Positions 14,492-21,951 of a stretch of DNA of 29,087 bases are shown here, in pieces. A program made the translations under genes and the position numbers. How positions within the stretch are numbered: position 1 is the stretch's first letter; every line of letters begins with the position of its first letter. Below the pieces are notes generated by a model. It was not told the origin of the DNA, did no database searches, and saw nothing but the letters and a program-made list of their open reading frames with translations. The DNA comes from Planctomycetota bacterium. GTDB lineage: Bacteria; Planctomycetota; Planctomycetia; Pirellulales; Thermoguttaceae. The stretch lies in the NCBI GenBank assembly GCA_018897395.1, contig JAHIKV010000153.1, positions 1 through 29,087 on the forward strand, in the 5' to 3' direction.

Positions 14492-14520
14492 TGCCGCCGG
14501 ACGTGGGACATCCGGGAAAC

Positions 14521-14540
14521 AGGGGACTGTCCCCTTTTTC
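14521..14540. repeat. Short GGGGACTGTCCCC palindrome
   Basis: AGGGGACTGTCCCCTTTTTC forms a compact hairpin followed by five T. It could end transcription, but it matches the GGGGACAG repeat family, so its role is uncertain. Confidence 0.6.
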
Positions 14541-14563
14541 CTGAAATCCGCGAGAGCCGGAAG

Positions 14564-14608
14564 GACCCCCTCGGCGCCAAAGGAACCGGCCCCGAGGGGT
14601 CGTTTTTT
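14564..14608 (+). terminator. Rho-independent terminator after flp
   Basis: GACCCCCTCGG pairs with CCGAGGGGTC (one bulged C) across the loop CGCCAAAGGAACCGGC, and is followed by G and six T. Located 73 bases after the flp stop. Partial read-through would feed the assembly genes at a lower level. Confidence 0.88.
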
Positions 14609-14636
14609 GACCTATACATTGAGTAGGCGAGGCGAG

Positions 14637-14733
14637 TGGTAATTGGTAATTGAACATTGGTCATTGGACATTGGAAATGACCAATGATCAATGTTCAATG
14701 TCCAATGTCCAATGACCAATGTTCAATGTCCAG
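14637..14733. repeat. Low-complexity inverted repeats of (C)CAATGTC / GACATTGG units
   Basis: Short units such as AATTGAACATTGGTCATTGG and ACATTGGAAATGACC are mirrored by CAATGTTCAATGTCCAATG and CCAATGACCAATG. It fills the space between the flp terminator and the 36-residue gene. Confidence 0.85.
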
Positions 14734-14757
14734 TTCCCGACCGATGCGAGGTCCGCG

Positions 14758-14868
14758 ATGTACCCTGTCATTCCTGCAGAGTTGATGCAAAGCGCGGTGC
14801 AGTTGGTGGTCTATTTCATCACGCTGGTCGGCATCGTCCTCGGCGTCTTGCCGGGTGCGCGCGCTTGA
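14758..14868 (+). CDS. 36-residue membrane peptide in the Tad operon
   Basis: Short reading frame MYPVIPAELMQSAVQLVVYF then ITLVGIVLGVLPGARA. It is almost entirely one hydrophobic helix with a polar, proline-containing N-terminus and a small basic tail. GAGG lies about eight bases upstream of the ATG. It sits between flp and cpaA on the same strand, the codon use is GC-rich as in its neighbours, and there is no prepilin motif. Function unknown; position suggests a pilus-assembly or peptidase-associated peptide. Confidence 0.6.
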   Translation: MYPVIPAELMQSAVQLVVYFITLVGIVLGVLPGARA

Positions 14869-14926
14869 CGTGATTGCAATTTGCAACCGCTAATACAATA
14901 CCACCGTACAATGGAGAAAAGCCGTC

Positions 14927-15493
14927 ATGCCGCAGTTCAACCAGCTACCCGAATTCCTTGCCCACAACTGGCCGTTCTGGTTGCTTAGCGCGGTCCTCGT
15001 CCTGGCCGCGGTGATCGACGGCTGGAAGCAGAAAGTGCCCAACTGGGTCACTTTCCCGCTGGTGATCGGCGGCTGGGTTTATAGCACCGTCTATTTCGGT
15101 TGGGAAGGGCTGGTTGCAAGCCTGCTGGGAACGGTCGTCGGTCTGGCGCTGCTGTTGCCCGTCTATGCCATCGGCGGCATGGGCGCCGGCGACGTGAAGC
15201 TCTTGGCCGGCGTCGGCGCTTGGGTGGGCGGCACCGATACTCTCTATGCGTTCTGTGTTTCAGCCATCGTCGGAGGGGCCATTGCCGTCGGGATGGTTCT
15301 CTGGAAACGCGATTGGTACTACCACCTCAACCAGTTTTGGAACATCACCGGCGAAATACTGGAGATCCGCGATCCAAACGCCCTGTCGGCGATTGCCGCG
15401 GAGCGGAAGAGTGCGATGTTGCTGTTGCCGTATGGGATTCCGATAGCGATTGGCTCGATTGCCTATTTTTACTGGGCGGGGATGCTGCTATGA
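14927..15493 (+). CDS. cpaA: Prepilin peptidase CpaA/TadV (A24 family)
   Basis: Polytopic aspartic peptidase of 188 residues that should process Flp and TadE prepilins at the cytoplasmic membrane face. The two catalytic aspartates are seen as D31 (VIDGWKQKVPN) and D89 in GMGAGDVK. About five or six hydrophobic helices surround them. The ATG at 14927 has GGAGA upstream. The stop overlaps the start of the TadE gene by ATGA. Confidence 0.93.
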   Translation: MPQFNQLPEFLAHNWPFWLLSAVLVLAAVIDGWKQKVPNWVTFPLVIGGWVYSTVYFGWEGLVASLLGTVVGLALLLPVYAIGGMGAGDVKLLAGVGAWVGGTDTLYAFCVSAIVGGAIAVGMVLWKRDWYYHLNQFWNITGEILEIRDPNALSAIAAERKSAMLLLPYGIPIAIGSIAYFYWAGMLL

Positions 15494-16065
15494 AATTACC
15501 AACTTTGCTTAAATCGCCCATCTCTCGCAGCTATAAAGCCGCGACCGTTGGGCGCGACCATTGCGAAGCCGCAAGCGGTGATTTTGCCCATTGCGGACCC
15601 GCGCTCGACTCCCATCTTGGATATAACCTAGAGAGGTCTTGCCGGTGGTGTCGAATAAACCGACAAGGCGCTGCTGCCGTCGAGTTTGCGCTGGTTGCGC
15701 CCCTGTTCTTCCTGATGGTGTTCGGGATGATCGAGTTTGGACGCATGATAATGGTCCAGCAGGTCATCACAAACGCCTCTCGGGAAGGGGCGCGGGTGGC
15801 CGTGTTAGACGGCAAGACTAGTGCCGATGCAAAACAGATTGTGACAAATTATCTTAGCAGTGCGGGTATATCTGGGGCGACAATCGCGGTGCTTAACGAA
15901 AACGGCGCAGAAGTCGAACCTATCACAATTGGTTGGGATAAACCGGTTACCGTAACGGTCCAAGTACCGTTCAGCAGCGTGACTTGGCTTCCGACGCCGA
16001 TGTTCATTAGCGCAGACACAAACCTGACGGCCAGCGCCGTGATGCGTCGGGAGACAGTCCAATAA
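15490..16065 (+). CDS. TadE-like pseudopilin with unusual N-terminal extension
   Basis: Minor pilin of the Tad system, 191 residues from the ATG that overlaps cpaA. The TadE signature is QGAAAVEFALVAPLFFLMVF then GMIEFGRMIM, starting only at residue ~59; family members usually have a leader of 10-20 residues. In another frame, a GTG at 15642 preceded by AGAGAGG begins MSNKPTRR, exactly the kind of leader expected, and joins the signature frame if one base is gained or lost near 15664. So either the extension is real or a frameshift has replaced the original start. The remainder (TNASREGARVAVLDGKTSAD) is normal. Confidence 0.88.
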   Translation: MKLPTLLKSPISRSYKAATVGRDHCEAASGDFAHCGPALDSHLGYNLERSCRWCRINRQGAAAVEFALVAPLFFLMVFGMIEFGRMIMVQQVITNASREGARVAVLDGKTSADAKQIVTNYLSSAGISGATIAVLNENGAEVEPITIGWDKPVTVTVQVPFSSVTWLPTPMFISADTNLTASAVMRRETVQ

Positions 16066-16069
16066 GACC

Positions 16070-17176
16070 ATGCGACCGAAATCTATTGCCCTACTGATGT
16101 TGGCCCTGGGCTGTGGATTGGTGGCTTCGATTGGCTATATCCAGGTGATGGCCAAGCGAGACACGGAGCCGACCGGGCCGCCGGGCCAGACGCAGCCGAT
16201 TTTCGTCGCCATGACCGACATCGGCATGGGCGACCTGTTGACCTCCCAGGTCTTGAAGATGGAGCAATGGCCGAAGGGCAAGGTTCCGGTAGAGGCAATA
16301 TCGCGGATCGAAGACATCGAAGGGCGACGCGCACGAACCAAACTCTACGCCGGCGAGCCGATCCTGGACAACAAGCTGTTGGGCAAAGGGGCCAGCGAAC
16401 AAGGGGCCACCGCCCTGATCCCCAGGGGATACCGCGTAGTTCCGGTAAAGGTCGATCTGGTCAGCGGCGGCAGCGACTTGATTCTGCCGGGCGATCGCGT
16501 CGACGTGATGGTCCACTTGGTCAAGGATCCCAGCCGCGACATCCACGAGACCGTCACGCGGACCATTTTGCAGGACATCAAGGTCTTTGCCGTCAACGAC
16601 GTGCTGGGTTTGGAGCGCGACAAGGAGGACGGGAAATCGATCGCCGCCAAAACCATCTCCCTGCTGGTTACACCGGCGCAGGCGGCCAAGGCGACGCTGG
16701 CCAGCCAACTCGGGACCATCCAACTCGTGATGCGCAGCCCCGAAGACGACGAGCAAGCCCCCAATGCCCAGGCCACGCCGGACGAGTTGTTCGGCGCGGC
16801 GGGAAAGTCGCAACGCGATAAAGAAAGCCTGATGGAAGATAACGACGCGGGCAAACGGGAAAGGGGTTTCTTGGATTTCCTCGATTCGATGAAGGACAGG
16901 TTGGCCGCCGGCGCCGCGCCGCCGACGAACGCTCAATCCACCTGGATCATGCGGGTGCTCAAGCCGGGAGAGGTGGACGAAGTCCATTTCGAGGAAGGAC
17001 GAAGTGGGCCGGGCTCGAACCCGGAACAGTGGAAAATGGTGGGGACGTCGGGCAACCCCGCTCCGCGGCAGCCGGCGATGCAACCGCCCAGGGTCGTCGA
17101 AAAGTCGGACCAGCAGCCGCCCGACACTGGCGAGACGCCAGTGCCACCCTCCGAACCGCAAGGACCAAAATTGTAG
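16070..17176 (+). CDS. cpaB: Flp pilus assembly protein CpaB/RcpC
   Basis: Periplasmic, membrane-anchored pilus assembly protein of 368 residues with one N-terminal helix (IALLMLALGCGLVASIGYIQ) and an SAF-like domain (FVAMTDIGMGDLLTSQVLKM, then AGEPILDNKLLGKGAS, then IPRGYRVVPVKVDLVSGGSD then LILPGDRVDVMVHLV). It is thought to stabilise the secretin or pilus channel. A long, low-complexity C-terminal part follows; its last residues PPDTGETPVPPSEPQG come from a palindromic repeat, and the TAG stop lies within the next repeat. Starts four bases after the TadE stop. Confidence 0.92.
   Translation: MRPKSIALLMLALGCGLVASIGYIQVMAKRDTEPTGPPGQTQPIFVAMTDIGMGDLLTSQVLKMEQWPKGKVPVEAISRIEDIEGRRARTKLYAGEPILDNKLLGKGASEQGATALIPRGYRVVPVKVDLVSGGSDLILPGDRVDVMVHLVKDPSRDIHETVTRTILQDIKVFAVNDVLGLERDKEDGKSIAAKTISLLVTPAQAAKATLASQLGTIQLVMRSPEDDEQAPNAQATPDELFGAAGKSQRDKESLMEDNDAGKRERGFLDFLDSMKDRLAAGAAPPTNAQSTWIMRVLKPGEVDEVHFEEGRSGPGSNPEQWKMVGTSGNPAPRQPAMQPPRVVEKSDQQPPDTGETPVPPSEPQGPKL
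17125..17148. repeat. 24-base palindrome at the end of cpaB
   Basis: CACTGGCG-AGA-CGCCAGTG followed by CCACC. Identical over 24 bases to the reverse complement of 9565-9588 and read in the same frame in both genes. Confidence 0.92.
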
Positions 17177-17290
17177 GGTGCGTCCGCGACGCACCACAAA
17201 CAAGTAAGTCAGATTTACTGATATTCTGGTGCGTCGCGGACGCACCCTACGGATTCCTGATATTTTGGTGCGTCGCGGACGCACCCTACG
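17173..17290. repeat. GTAGGGTGCGTCCGCGACGCACC family, one and a half copies
   Basis: A full inverted element (17173-17250) shares its arms and its ACAAGTAAGTCA middle with 6471-6549. A second right arm (TTTTGGTGCGTCGCGGACGC then ACCCTAC) follows at 17263-17290. The cpaB stop codon TAG is bases 17174-17176 of this element. This stretch separates cpaB from cpaC. Confidence 0.92.
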
Positions 17291-17356
17291 GATTGAAACC
17301 CGCTCGTGGACGCGGAGCGTCGCAACGGGGAATTTTAATTGCAAGGAAACACAAGG

Positions 17357-19138
17357 ATGTGTACGCAATATGTCTCGCGGCTGCTCGTGCCGCTGACGAT
17401 CTTCTGCCTCGTGCCTCTTTCGGTCGCGGCCGAGGAGCCGGTCGCTCCGCTCGCCGCGCCGTCGATCGTCTATAAGGTCCATAAGGCCACCGAGCGGCTG
17501 GAGATGACGGTCAACACCAGCCGCATCCTCACGATGGACCAGAAAATTCCCCAGGCCCAGGTCAACAACCCGGAGATCCTCGATTTGACCCCCCTTTCGC
17601 CGACTCAGATTCAGATCTCGGCCAAGGCGACCGGCGTTACTCAGGTAAACCTCTGGGGCGAAGACAAGAAAGTTTCCACCATCGACGTGATCGTCTTCGG
17701 CGACGCCAGGGAACTCCAGTTGATTCTGCAAACCACGTTCCCCAACGCCGCGCTGAAGGTGGTGCCGGTGGCCAATTCCGTGATGATCTCCGGCTTCGTC
17801 GACAAGCCGGAATACGTCGAGCGGATCATCCGCATCGCCGAGAAGTATTATCCGGGTAGGGATAAGAATGATATTCCAATCAATGTAATCAACAACATGA
17901 CCATCGGCGGCTGCCAGCAAGTGCTGCTGCACGTGAAGATTATGGAAGTTTCGCGGACCAAGCTACGGCGATTGGGATTCGATTGGTCCAAAATTACCGG
18001 CTCTAATGTTGTCACGTCCTCACCTTCCGGATCGATGACCAACACAATCAACACCAAGCTACCCACGCCAGAGACACCGCCGAAACCGACTGCTCCATTT
18101 CAGCCAATCACAGTGACCGGCTCAGGTGGCAGTTTCGCATTTGGAATCACCAACGGCACAAGCGCCTTTTTAGGGGTGCTCGACGCTTTGCGGGAGGACG
18201 GATTGGCGAAGGTTTTGGCGGAACCCGCGCTAACGACCATCAGCGGCCATCCCGCCTCCTTCCGAGCGGGAGGATCGTTCTACATCATCCCGAGCGGACA
18301 GAATGGTGGCGCGCCCATCACTGTCGAGTATGGAACCCAGCTCAAGTTCGTGCCGATTGTATTGGGGAATGGGCGAATCCACCTAGAAGTCCGGGCCATT
18401 ATCAGTGATATCGACCCAAGCCTCCCCTGGGAGTACCAGCCCGCACTGAAGGATCGCGTTGCGGAAACGGGTGCCGAACTCCAGGCGGGACAGACGCTGG
18501 CTATCGCCGGATTGGTGCAGACCCGCGTCGAAGCTCGAAACCGGGGAATCCCCTGGCTCAGTGAAGTGCCCTATCTGGGCGCGGCGTTCCGCAGCGTCAA
18601 GGAAAACCGGAACGAGATCGAGTTGCTGATCCTTGTCACGCCGGAGTTGGTCGAGGCGATGGACGCCGACGAAGTACCCAAGTGCGGCCCCGGCGAGCGG
18701 ACCACCAGCCCGAGCGATTGGGAATTGTATATGAAGGGGCATCTGGAAGTGCCCAATTGTTGCCCCACGGGTGGAAGCTGCAACGGCGTTGACAATCTGC
18801 CCCCGGAAGGCATGATTCTCGGTCCCGCCGAACAGATTCCCACCCCGGCGCCGGCCGACGCTTCGGGGCGCAGCGGTTTTCCCGGCGTGGACGCCGGGGC
18901 TAAACGCGGCGGCAATCCCGGCGTGGACGCCGGGGCTAAACGCGGCGGCAATCCCGGCGTGGACGCCGGGGCTAAACGCGGCGGCAATCCCGACGTGGAC
19001 GCCGGGGCTAAATCCGGCGGGTCATACAACCGCTACGCTTCGCCCAAGCCGAACTCCTCGCAAGAAGCCGTCCCGGTTGAATCGCGCAGTGGCCCGCCGG
19101 GATTGATCGGCCCGGTCGGCTATGACGTAGTAGAGTAA
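17357..19138 (+). CDS. cpaC: Secretin CpaC/RcpA with repeat-derived C-terminus
   Basis: Outer-membrane secretin of the Tad pilus, 593 residues. A signal peptide (LLVPLTIFCLVPLSVAAEEP) is followed by the pilus N-domain (LEMTVNTSRILTMDQKIPQA then QVNNPEILDL), a BON-like region (LQTTFPNAALKVVPVANSVM) and the secretin domain (LLHVKIMEVSRTKLRRLGFD; AKVLAEPALTTISGHPASFR; GAELQAGQTLAIAGLVQT; IPWLSEVPYLGAAFRS; LLILVTPELVEAMD). After the secretin core comes a cysteine-containing tail and then four copies of a 12-residue unit like GVDAGAKRGGNP encoded by 36-base tandem repeats. The ATG at 17357 has AAGGA upstream. Confidence 0.93.
   Translation: MCTQYVSRLLVPLTIFCLVPLSVAAEEPVAPLAAPSIVYKVHKATERLEMTVNTSRILTMDQKIPQAQVNNPEILDLTPLSPTQIQISAKATGVTQVNLWGEDKKVSTIDVIVFGDARELQLILQTTFPNAALKVVPVANSVMISGFVDKPEYVERIIRIAEKYYPGRDKNDIPINVINNMTIGGCQQVLLHVKIMEVSRTKLRRLGFDWSKITGSNVVTSSPSGSMTNTINTKLPTPETPPKPTAPFQPITVTGSGGSFAFGITNGTSAFLGVLDALREDGLAKVLAEPALTTISGHPASFRAGGSFYIIPSGQNGGAPITVEYGTQLKFVPIVLGNGRIHLEVRAIISDIDPSLPWEYQPALKDRVAETGAELQAGQTLAIAGLVQTRVEARNRGIPWLSEVPYLGAAFRSVKENRNEIELLILVTPELVEAMDADEVPKCGPGERTTSPSDWELYMKGHLEVPNCCPTGGSCNGVDNLPPEGMILGPAEQIPTPAPADASGRSGFPGVDAGAKRGGNPGVDAGAKRGGNPGVDAGAKRGGNPDVDAGAKSGGSYNRYASPKPNSSQEAVPVESRSGPPGLIGPVGYDVVE
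18881..19020 (+). repeat. 36-base tandem array within cpaC, CCGGCGTGGACGCCGG family
   Basis: Units begin at 18881, 18917, 18953 and 18989. Each carries the palindrome CCGGCGTGGACGCCGG followed by GGCTAAACGCGGCGGCAAT (last unit diverged). Non-coding members of the family, with the same GGCTAAACG, lie at 19203-19232 and 24241-24321. Confidence 0.96.
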
Positions 19139-19202
19139 AGAGGGCGCGTATAGTATCGCTCCGGTGAACCGGGCGTCGTTTAGCCGCCGCGGCCACGTGC
19201 CA

Positions 19203-19232
19203 CCCCGGCGTGGACGCCGGGGCTAAACGCGG
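19203..19232. repeat. Intergenic copy of the CCGGCGTGGACGCCGG repeat
   Basis: CCCCGGCGTGGACGCCGGGG then CTAAACGCGG, 65 bases after the cpaC stop. It is the apparent source type of the tandem units inside cpaC. Confidence 0.9.
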
Positions 19233-19264
19233 TTACGGTGCATTGCCACTCCGACAAGTATCCC

Positions 19265-20479
19265 ATGAGCAACGTCCTCCGATTAGCCATTGTCGATCCG
19301 AACGACTCCCAGCGCGAAGCGTTGAAAAGCATGTTGCTGGGAATGGACCTGATCTGGCTGGAAGCGGAGTGCTCGCGGTACGAATTCTTCGCCGACGTCG
19401 TGGCCCAAACCAATCCGGACATCGGGCTGGTGTCCATCGACGCCGATCCGCAAAAGGCGCTCGAGTTGGTCGGCCGCCTGGGCGCCGCCTCGCCCGACTG
19501 CGCCGTCCTGGTCGTAAGTTCGTCGAACGACGGCAGCTTGATATTGCAGGCGTTGCGGGCGGGGGCCAAGGAGTATCTCACTCATCCGGTGCGGATCGAA
19601 GACCTGTTGGCCGCCCTGGGACGCATCGGCGAGCGCCGCGCGGGACGCGGCGAGAACCGCCCTCGCGGCAACCAGGTGATAGCCGTGGCCGGCGCCATCG
19701 GCGGCGTGGGAACCACCAGCCTGGCGGTCAACCTGGGCTGCATCCTCGCCAAGAACCCGCGCAACTCCGTCGCCCTGGTCGACCTCGATCTCTGCCTCGG
19801 CGACGCCGACGTGTTCCTCGACACGATCCCCGACTACACGCTGGTCGACGTGGCCCAGAACGTCACGCGGCTGGACTTCACGCTGTTGAAGCGGTCGTTG
19901 ACCAAACACTCATCGGGCCTGTACCTGCTGCCGCGTCCGGTGCAGTTGGAGGACGTGGCGCTAATCACGCCCGACGATCTGCAACGGGTCATCGGCCTGT
20001 TGAAGGCCACGTTCACGCACCTCGTGCTCGACCTCTCGAAGGGCTACACCGCCATCGATATGATCGCCCTGGAGATGGCCGGCCAGATACTCCTGACCAC
20101 GCAACTCGATTTGCCTTGCCTGCGGAACGTGGTGCGTTTGATGATGTCGTTCGGCAACATGGATGACCTGGCCGATAAGGTGAAGATCGTGGTCAACCGC
20201 GTCGGACTGGACAGCGGGCAGATCACGTTGAAGAAGGCCGAGGAAACGATCGGCAAGGAAATCTTCTGGCAGCTTCCCAACGACTACCGCACGATGATCG
20301 AAGCCCGCAACAACGGCGTGCCGCTTATCGACAGCGCGCCGAAGGCGGCCGTCACGCAATCGCTAATGGCCCTGGCCAAGGCCCTCGACGGCGACGAGGA
20401 CGCCAAGAGCGAAGCATCCGCCGGAAAGAAGGGCATCGGCGGCCTGCTGAAACTCTGGTCGGGTAAGAACGGAAAGTAG
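19265..20479 (+). CDS. cpaE: CpaE/TadZ-like pilus localisation ATPase
   Basis: MinD/ParA-type protein of 404 residues that in this family places the Tad machinery in the cell. An N-terminal receiver-like domain (LRLAIVDPNDSQREALKSML to LTHPVRIEDLLAAL) is followed by the ATPase domain with VAGAIGGVGTTSLAVNLGC (Walker A variant without the leading Lys), VALVDLDLCLGDADVFLDTI and LVLDLSKGYTAIDMIAL. The receiver lacks a phosphorylatable Asp at the usual place (PDIGLVSID), so it is probably a non-phosphorylated pseudo-receiver, common in CpaE. The ATG at 19265 is chosen over a GTG at 19238, because the latter lies in repeat-flank sequence. Confidence 0.92.
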   Translation: MSNVLRLAIVDPNDSQREALKSMLLGMDLIWLEAECSRYEFFADVVAQTNPDIGLVSIDADPQKALELVGRLGAASPDCAVLVVSSSNDGSLILQALRAGAKEYLTHPVRIEDLLAALGRIGERRAGRGENRPRGNQVIAVAGAIGGVGTTSLAVNLGCILAKNPRNSVALVDLDLCLGDADVFLDTIPDYTLVDVAQNVTRLDFTLLKRSLTKHSSGLYLLPRPVQLEDVALITPDDLQRVIGLLKATFTHLVLDLSKGYTAIDMIALEMAGQILLTTQLDLPCLRNVVRLMMSFGNMDDLADKVKIVVNRVGLDSGQITLKKAEETIGKEIFWQLPNDYRTMIEARNNGVPLIDSAPKAAVTQSLMALAKALDGDEDAKSEASAGKKGIGGLLKLWSGKNGK

Positions 20480-20628
20480 CCCGTATCGGTCGGCGGCATT
20501 GCGCCTCATGGGACGCGCGATCCGCATGGTCGTCACAAGCGGACCGTCGCCGGCGGCCGCTAAACATGCAGTTCCCCAGCCGTAAGCTATCTTTTTGGGG
20601 ACACTTTGCACCAATAGGTATTCCAGCC

Positions 20629-21948
20629 ATGGCTAAATTGACGACGACTTTACGCCCCACCGACCGAAAAGAGAGCAACCTGGAGGAACTCAAGCAGCGC
20701 ATCCACGGCAAGCTGGTCGACAAGTTGGATTTGTCGCGGGTCGGCGAGTTGGACGGCGACACTCTGCGCCGCGAAATCCGCCTGGTCGTCGAACACCTCT
20801 GCGACACCGAAGACACGCTGCTGAACCGCGGCGAGCGCGACCGGTTGGTCGGCGAGGTGCTCGACGAGACCTTCGGCCTCGGCCCTCTGGAGATGTTGTT
20901 GAAAGACCCTACGATCAGCGACATCCTCATCAACGGTCCAAAGAACGTTTACTGCGAGCGGCGCGGCAAGATCGAAAAGACCAACGTCGTTTTCCGCGAC
21001 AACAAACACCTGATGCAGATCATCGACCGCATCATCTCGAAGGTCGGCCGACGGGTGGACGAGACCTGCCCGATGGTCGACGCCCGGATGTTGGACGGTT
21101 CCCGCTTCAACGCAATCATTCCGCCGTTGGCGCTCGACGGGGCTTGCGTCTCCATTCGACGCTTCGGGGCCAATCCGCTGAAACTGGAGGGCCTGCTCAA
21201 TTTCAAGGCCTTCACCCCCGAGATGGTGATGCTCATGGAAGGGGCGATCAAGGCCCGGCTGAACATACTCATCTCCGGCGGCACCGGCTCCGGCAAGACC
21301 ACGCTGTTGAACACGCTGTCGAGTTTTATCTCCAACACCGACCGCATCGTCACCATCGAGGACGCCGCGGAGCTGCAATTGCAGCAGGACCACGTGGTAC
21401 GGCTCGAGACCCGGCCGCCGAACATCGAGGGCAAGGGAGAGGTGAACGCCACCGACCTGGTGCGAAACGCCTTGCGCATGCGTCCCGAGCGGATCGTCAT
21501 CGGCGAGTGCCGCGGGGCCGAGGCCCTGGACATGCTCCAAGCAATGAACACCGGGCACGAAGGCTCGATGACCACTCTGCACGCCAACAGCCCCCGCGAC
21601 GCGCTCAGCCGGCTGGAAACCATGATCATGATGGCCGGATTCGAGTTGCCGCTGAAGGCCATGCGAGCGCAAATCTCAAGCGCCATAGACCTCGTGGTCC
21701 AGGTCAGCCGGCTGCAAGGCGGCTCGCGGAAGGTCACCTGCATCACCGAGATCGTGGGCATGGAGCAGGATACCGTCATCATGCAGGACATCTACCGTTT
21801 CGACAAGGAGGGCGTCGACGAAAACGGCCGGGCCTACGGCAAGTTCGTCGCCACCGGAATCCGTCCGATGTTCATGTCCCGGTTGGAATCGGCGGGTGTG
21901 CGTCTGCCGTCGAGCGCATTCCGCGAACGAGTCATGATGGAGGACTGA
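20629..21948 (+). CDS. cpaF: Pilus assembly/secretion ATPase CpaF/TadA
   Basis: Cytoplasmic hexameric ATPase that powers Tad pilus assembly, 439 residues. An N-terminal helical region (LEELKQRIHGKLVDKLDLSR) leads into the family's GLGPLEMLLKDPTISDILIN. The Walker A motif GGTGSGKTTLLN is at about residues 217-228, the Asp box is TIEDAAELQLQ, Walker B is RIVIGECRGAEALDMLQAMN, and the His box is GHEGSMTTLHANSPRDALSR. The ATG at 20629 was chosen because the reading upstream of it covers repeat-like sequence. Confidence 0.96.
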   Translation: MAKLTTTLRPTDRKESNLEELKQRIHGKLVDKLDLSRVGELDGDTLRREIRLVVEHLCDTEDTLLNRGERDRLVGEVLDETFGLGPLEMLLKDPTISDILINGPKNVYCERRGKIEKTNVVFRDNKHLMQIIDRIISKVGRRVDETCPMVDARMLDGSRFNAIIPPLALDGACVSIRRFGANPLKLEGLLNFKAFTPEMVMLMEGAIKARLNILISGGTGSGKTTLLNTLSSFISNTDRIVTIEDAAELQLQQDHVVRLETRPPNIEGKGEVNATDLVRNALRMRPERIVIGECRGAEALDMLQAMNTGHEGSMTTLHANSPRDALSRLETMIMMAGFELPLKAMRAQISSAIDLVVQVSRLQGGSRKVTCITEIVGMEQDTVIMQDIYRFDKEGVDENGRAYGKFVATGIRPMFMSRLESAGVRLPSSAFRERVMMED

Positions 21949-21951
21949 ACG

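Noticed and set aside
17005..17025. GGGCTCGAACCCGGA resembling a tRNA T-arm
   Set aside because: It lies in frame inside cpaB and no acceptor, D or anticodon stems surround it.
16091..17932. 613-codon minus-strand frame across cpaB and cpaC
   Set aside because: It runs through two well-identified genes and an intergenic repeat, with no domain of its own.
18881..19020. CRISPR-like 36-base spaced repeats
   Set aside because: The units are directly adjacent without spacers, keep the cpaC frame and match non-coding palindromes nearby. No cas gene is present.
20650..21672. 340-codon minus-strand frame opposite cpaF
   Set aside because: The plus strand encodes all ATPase motifs of CpaF; the antisense frame has no support.
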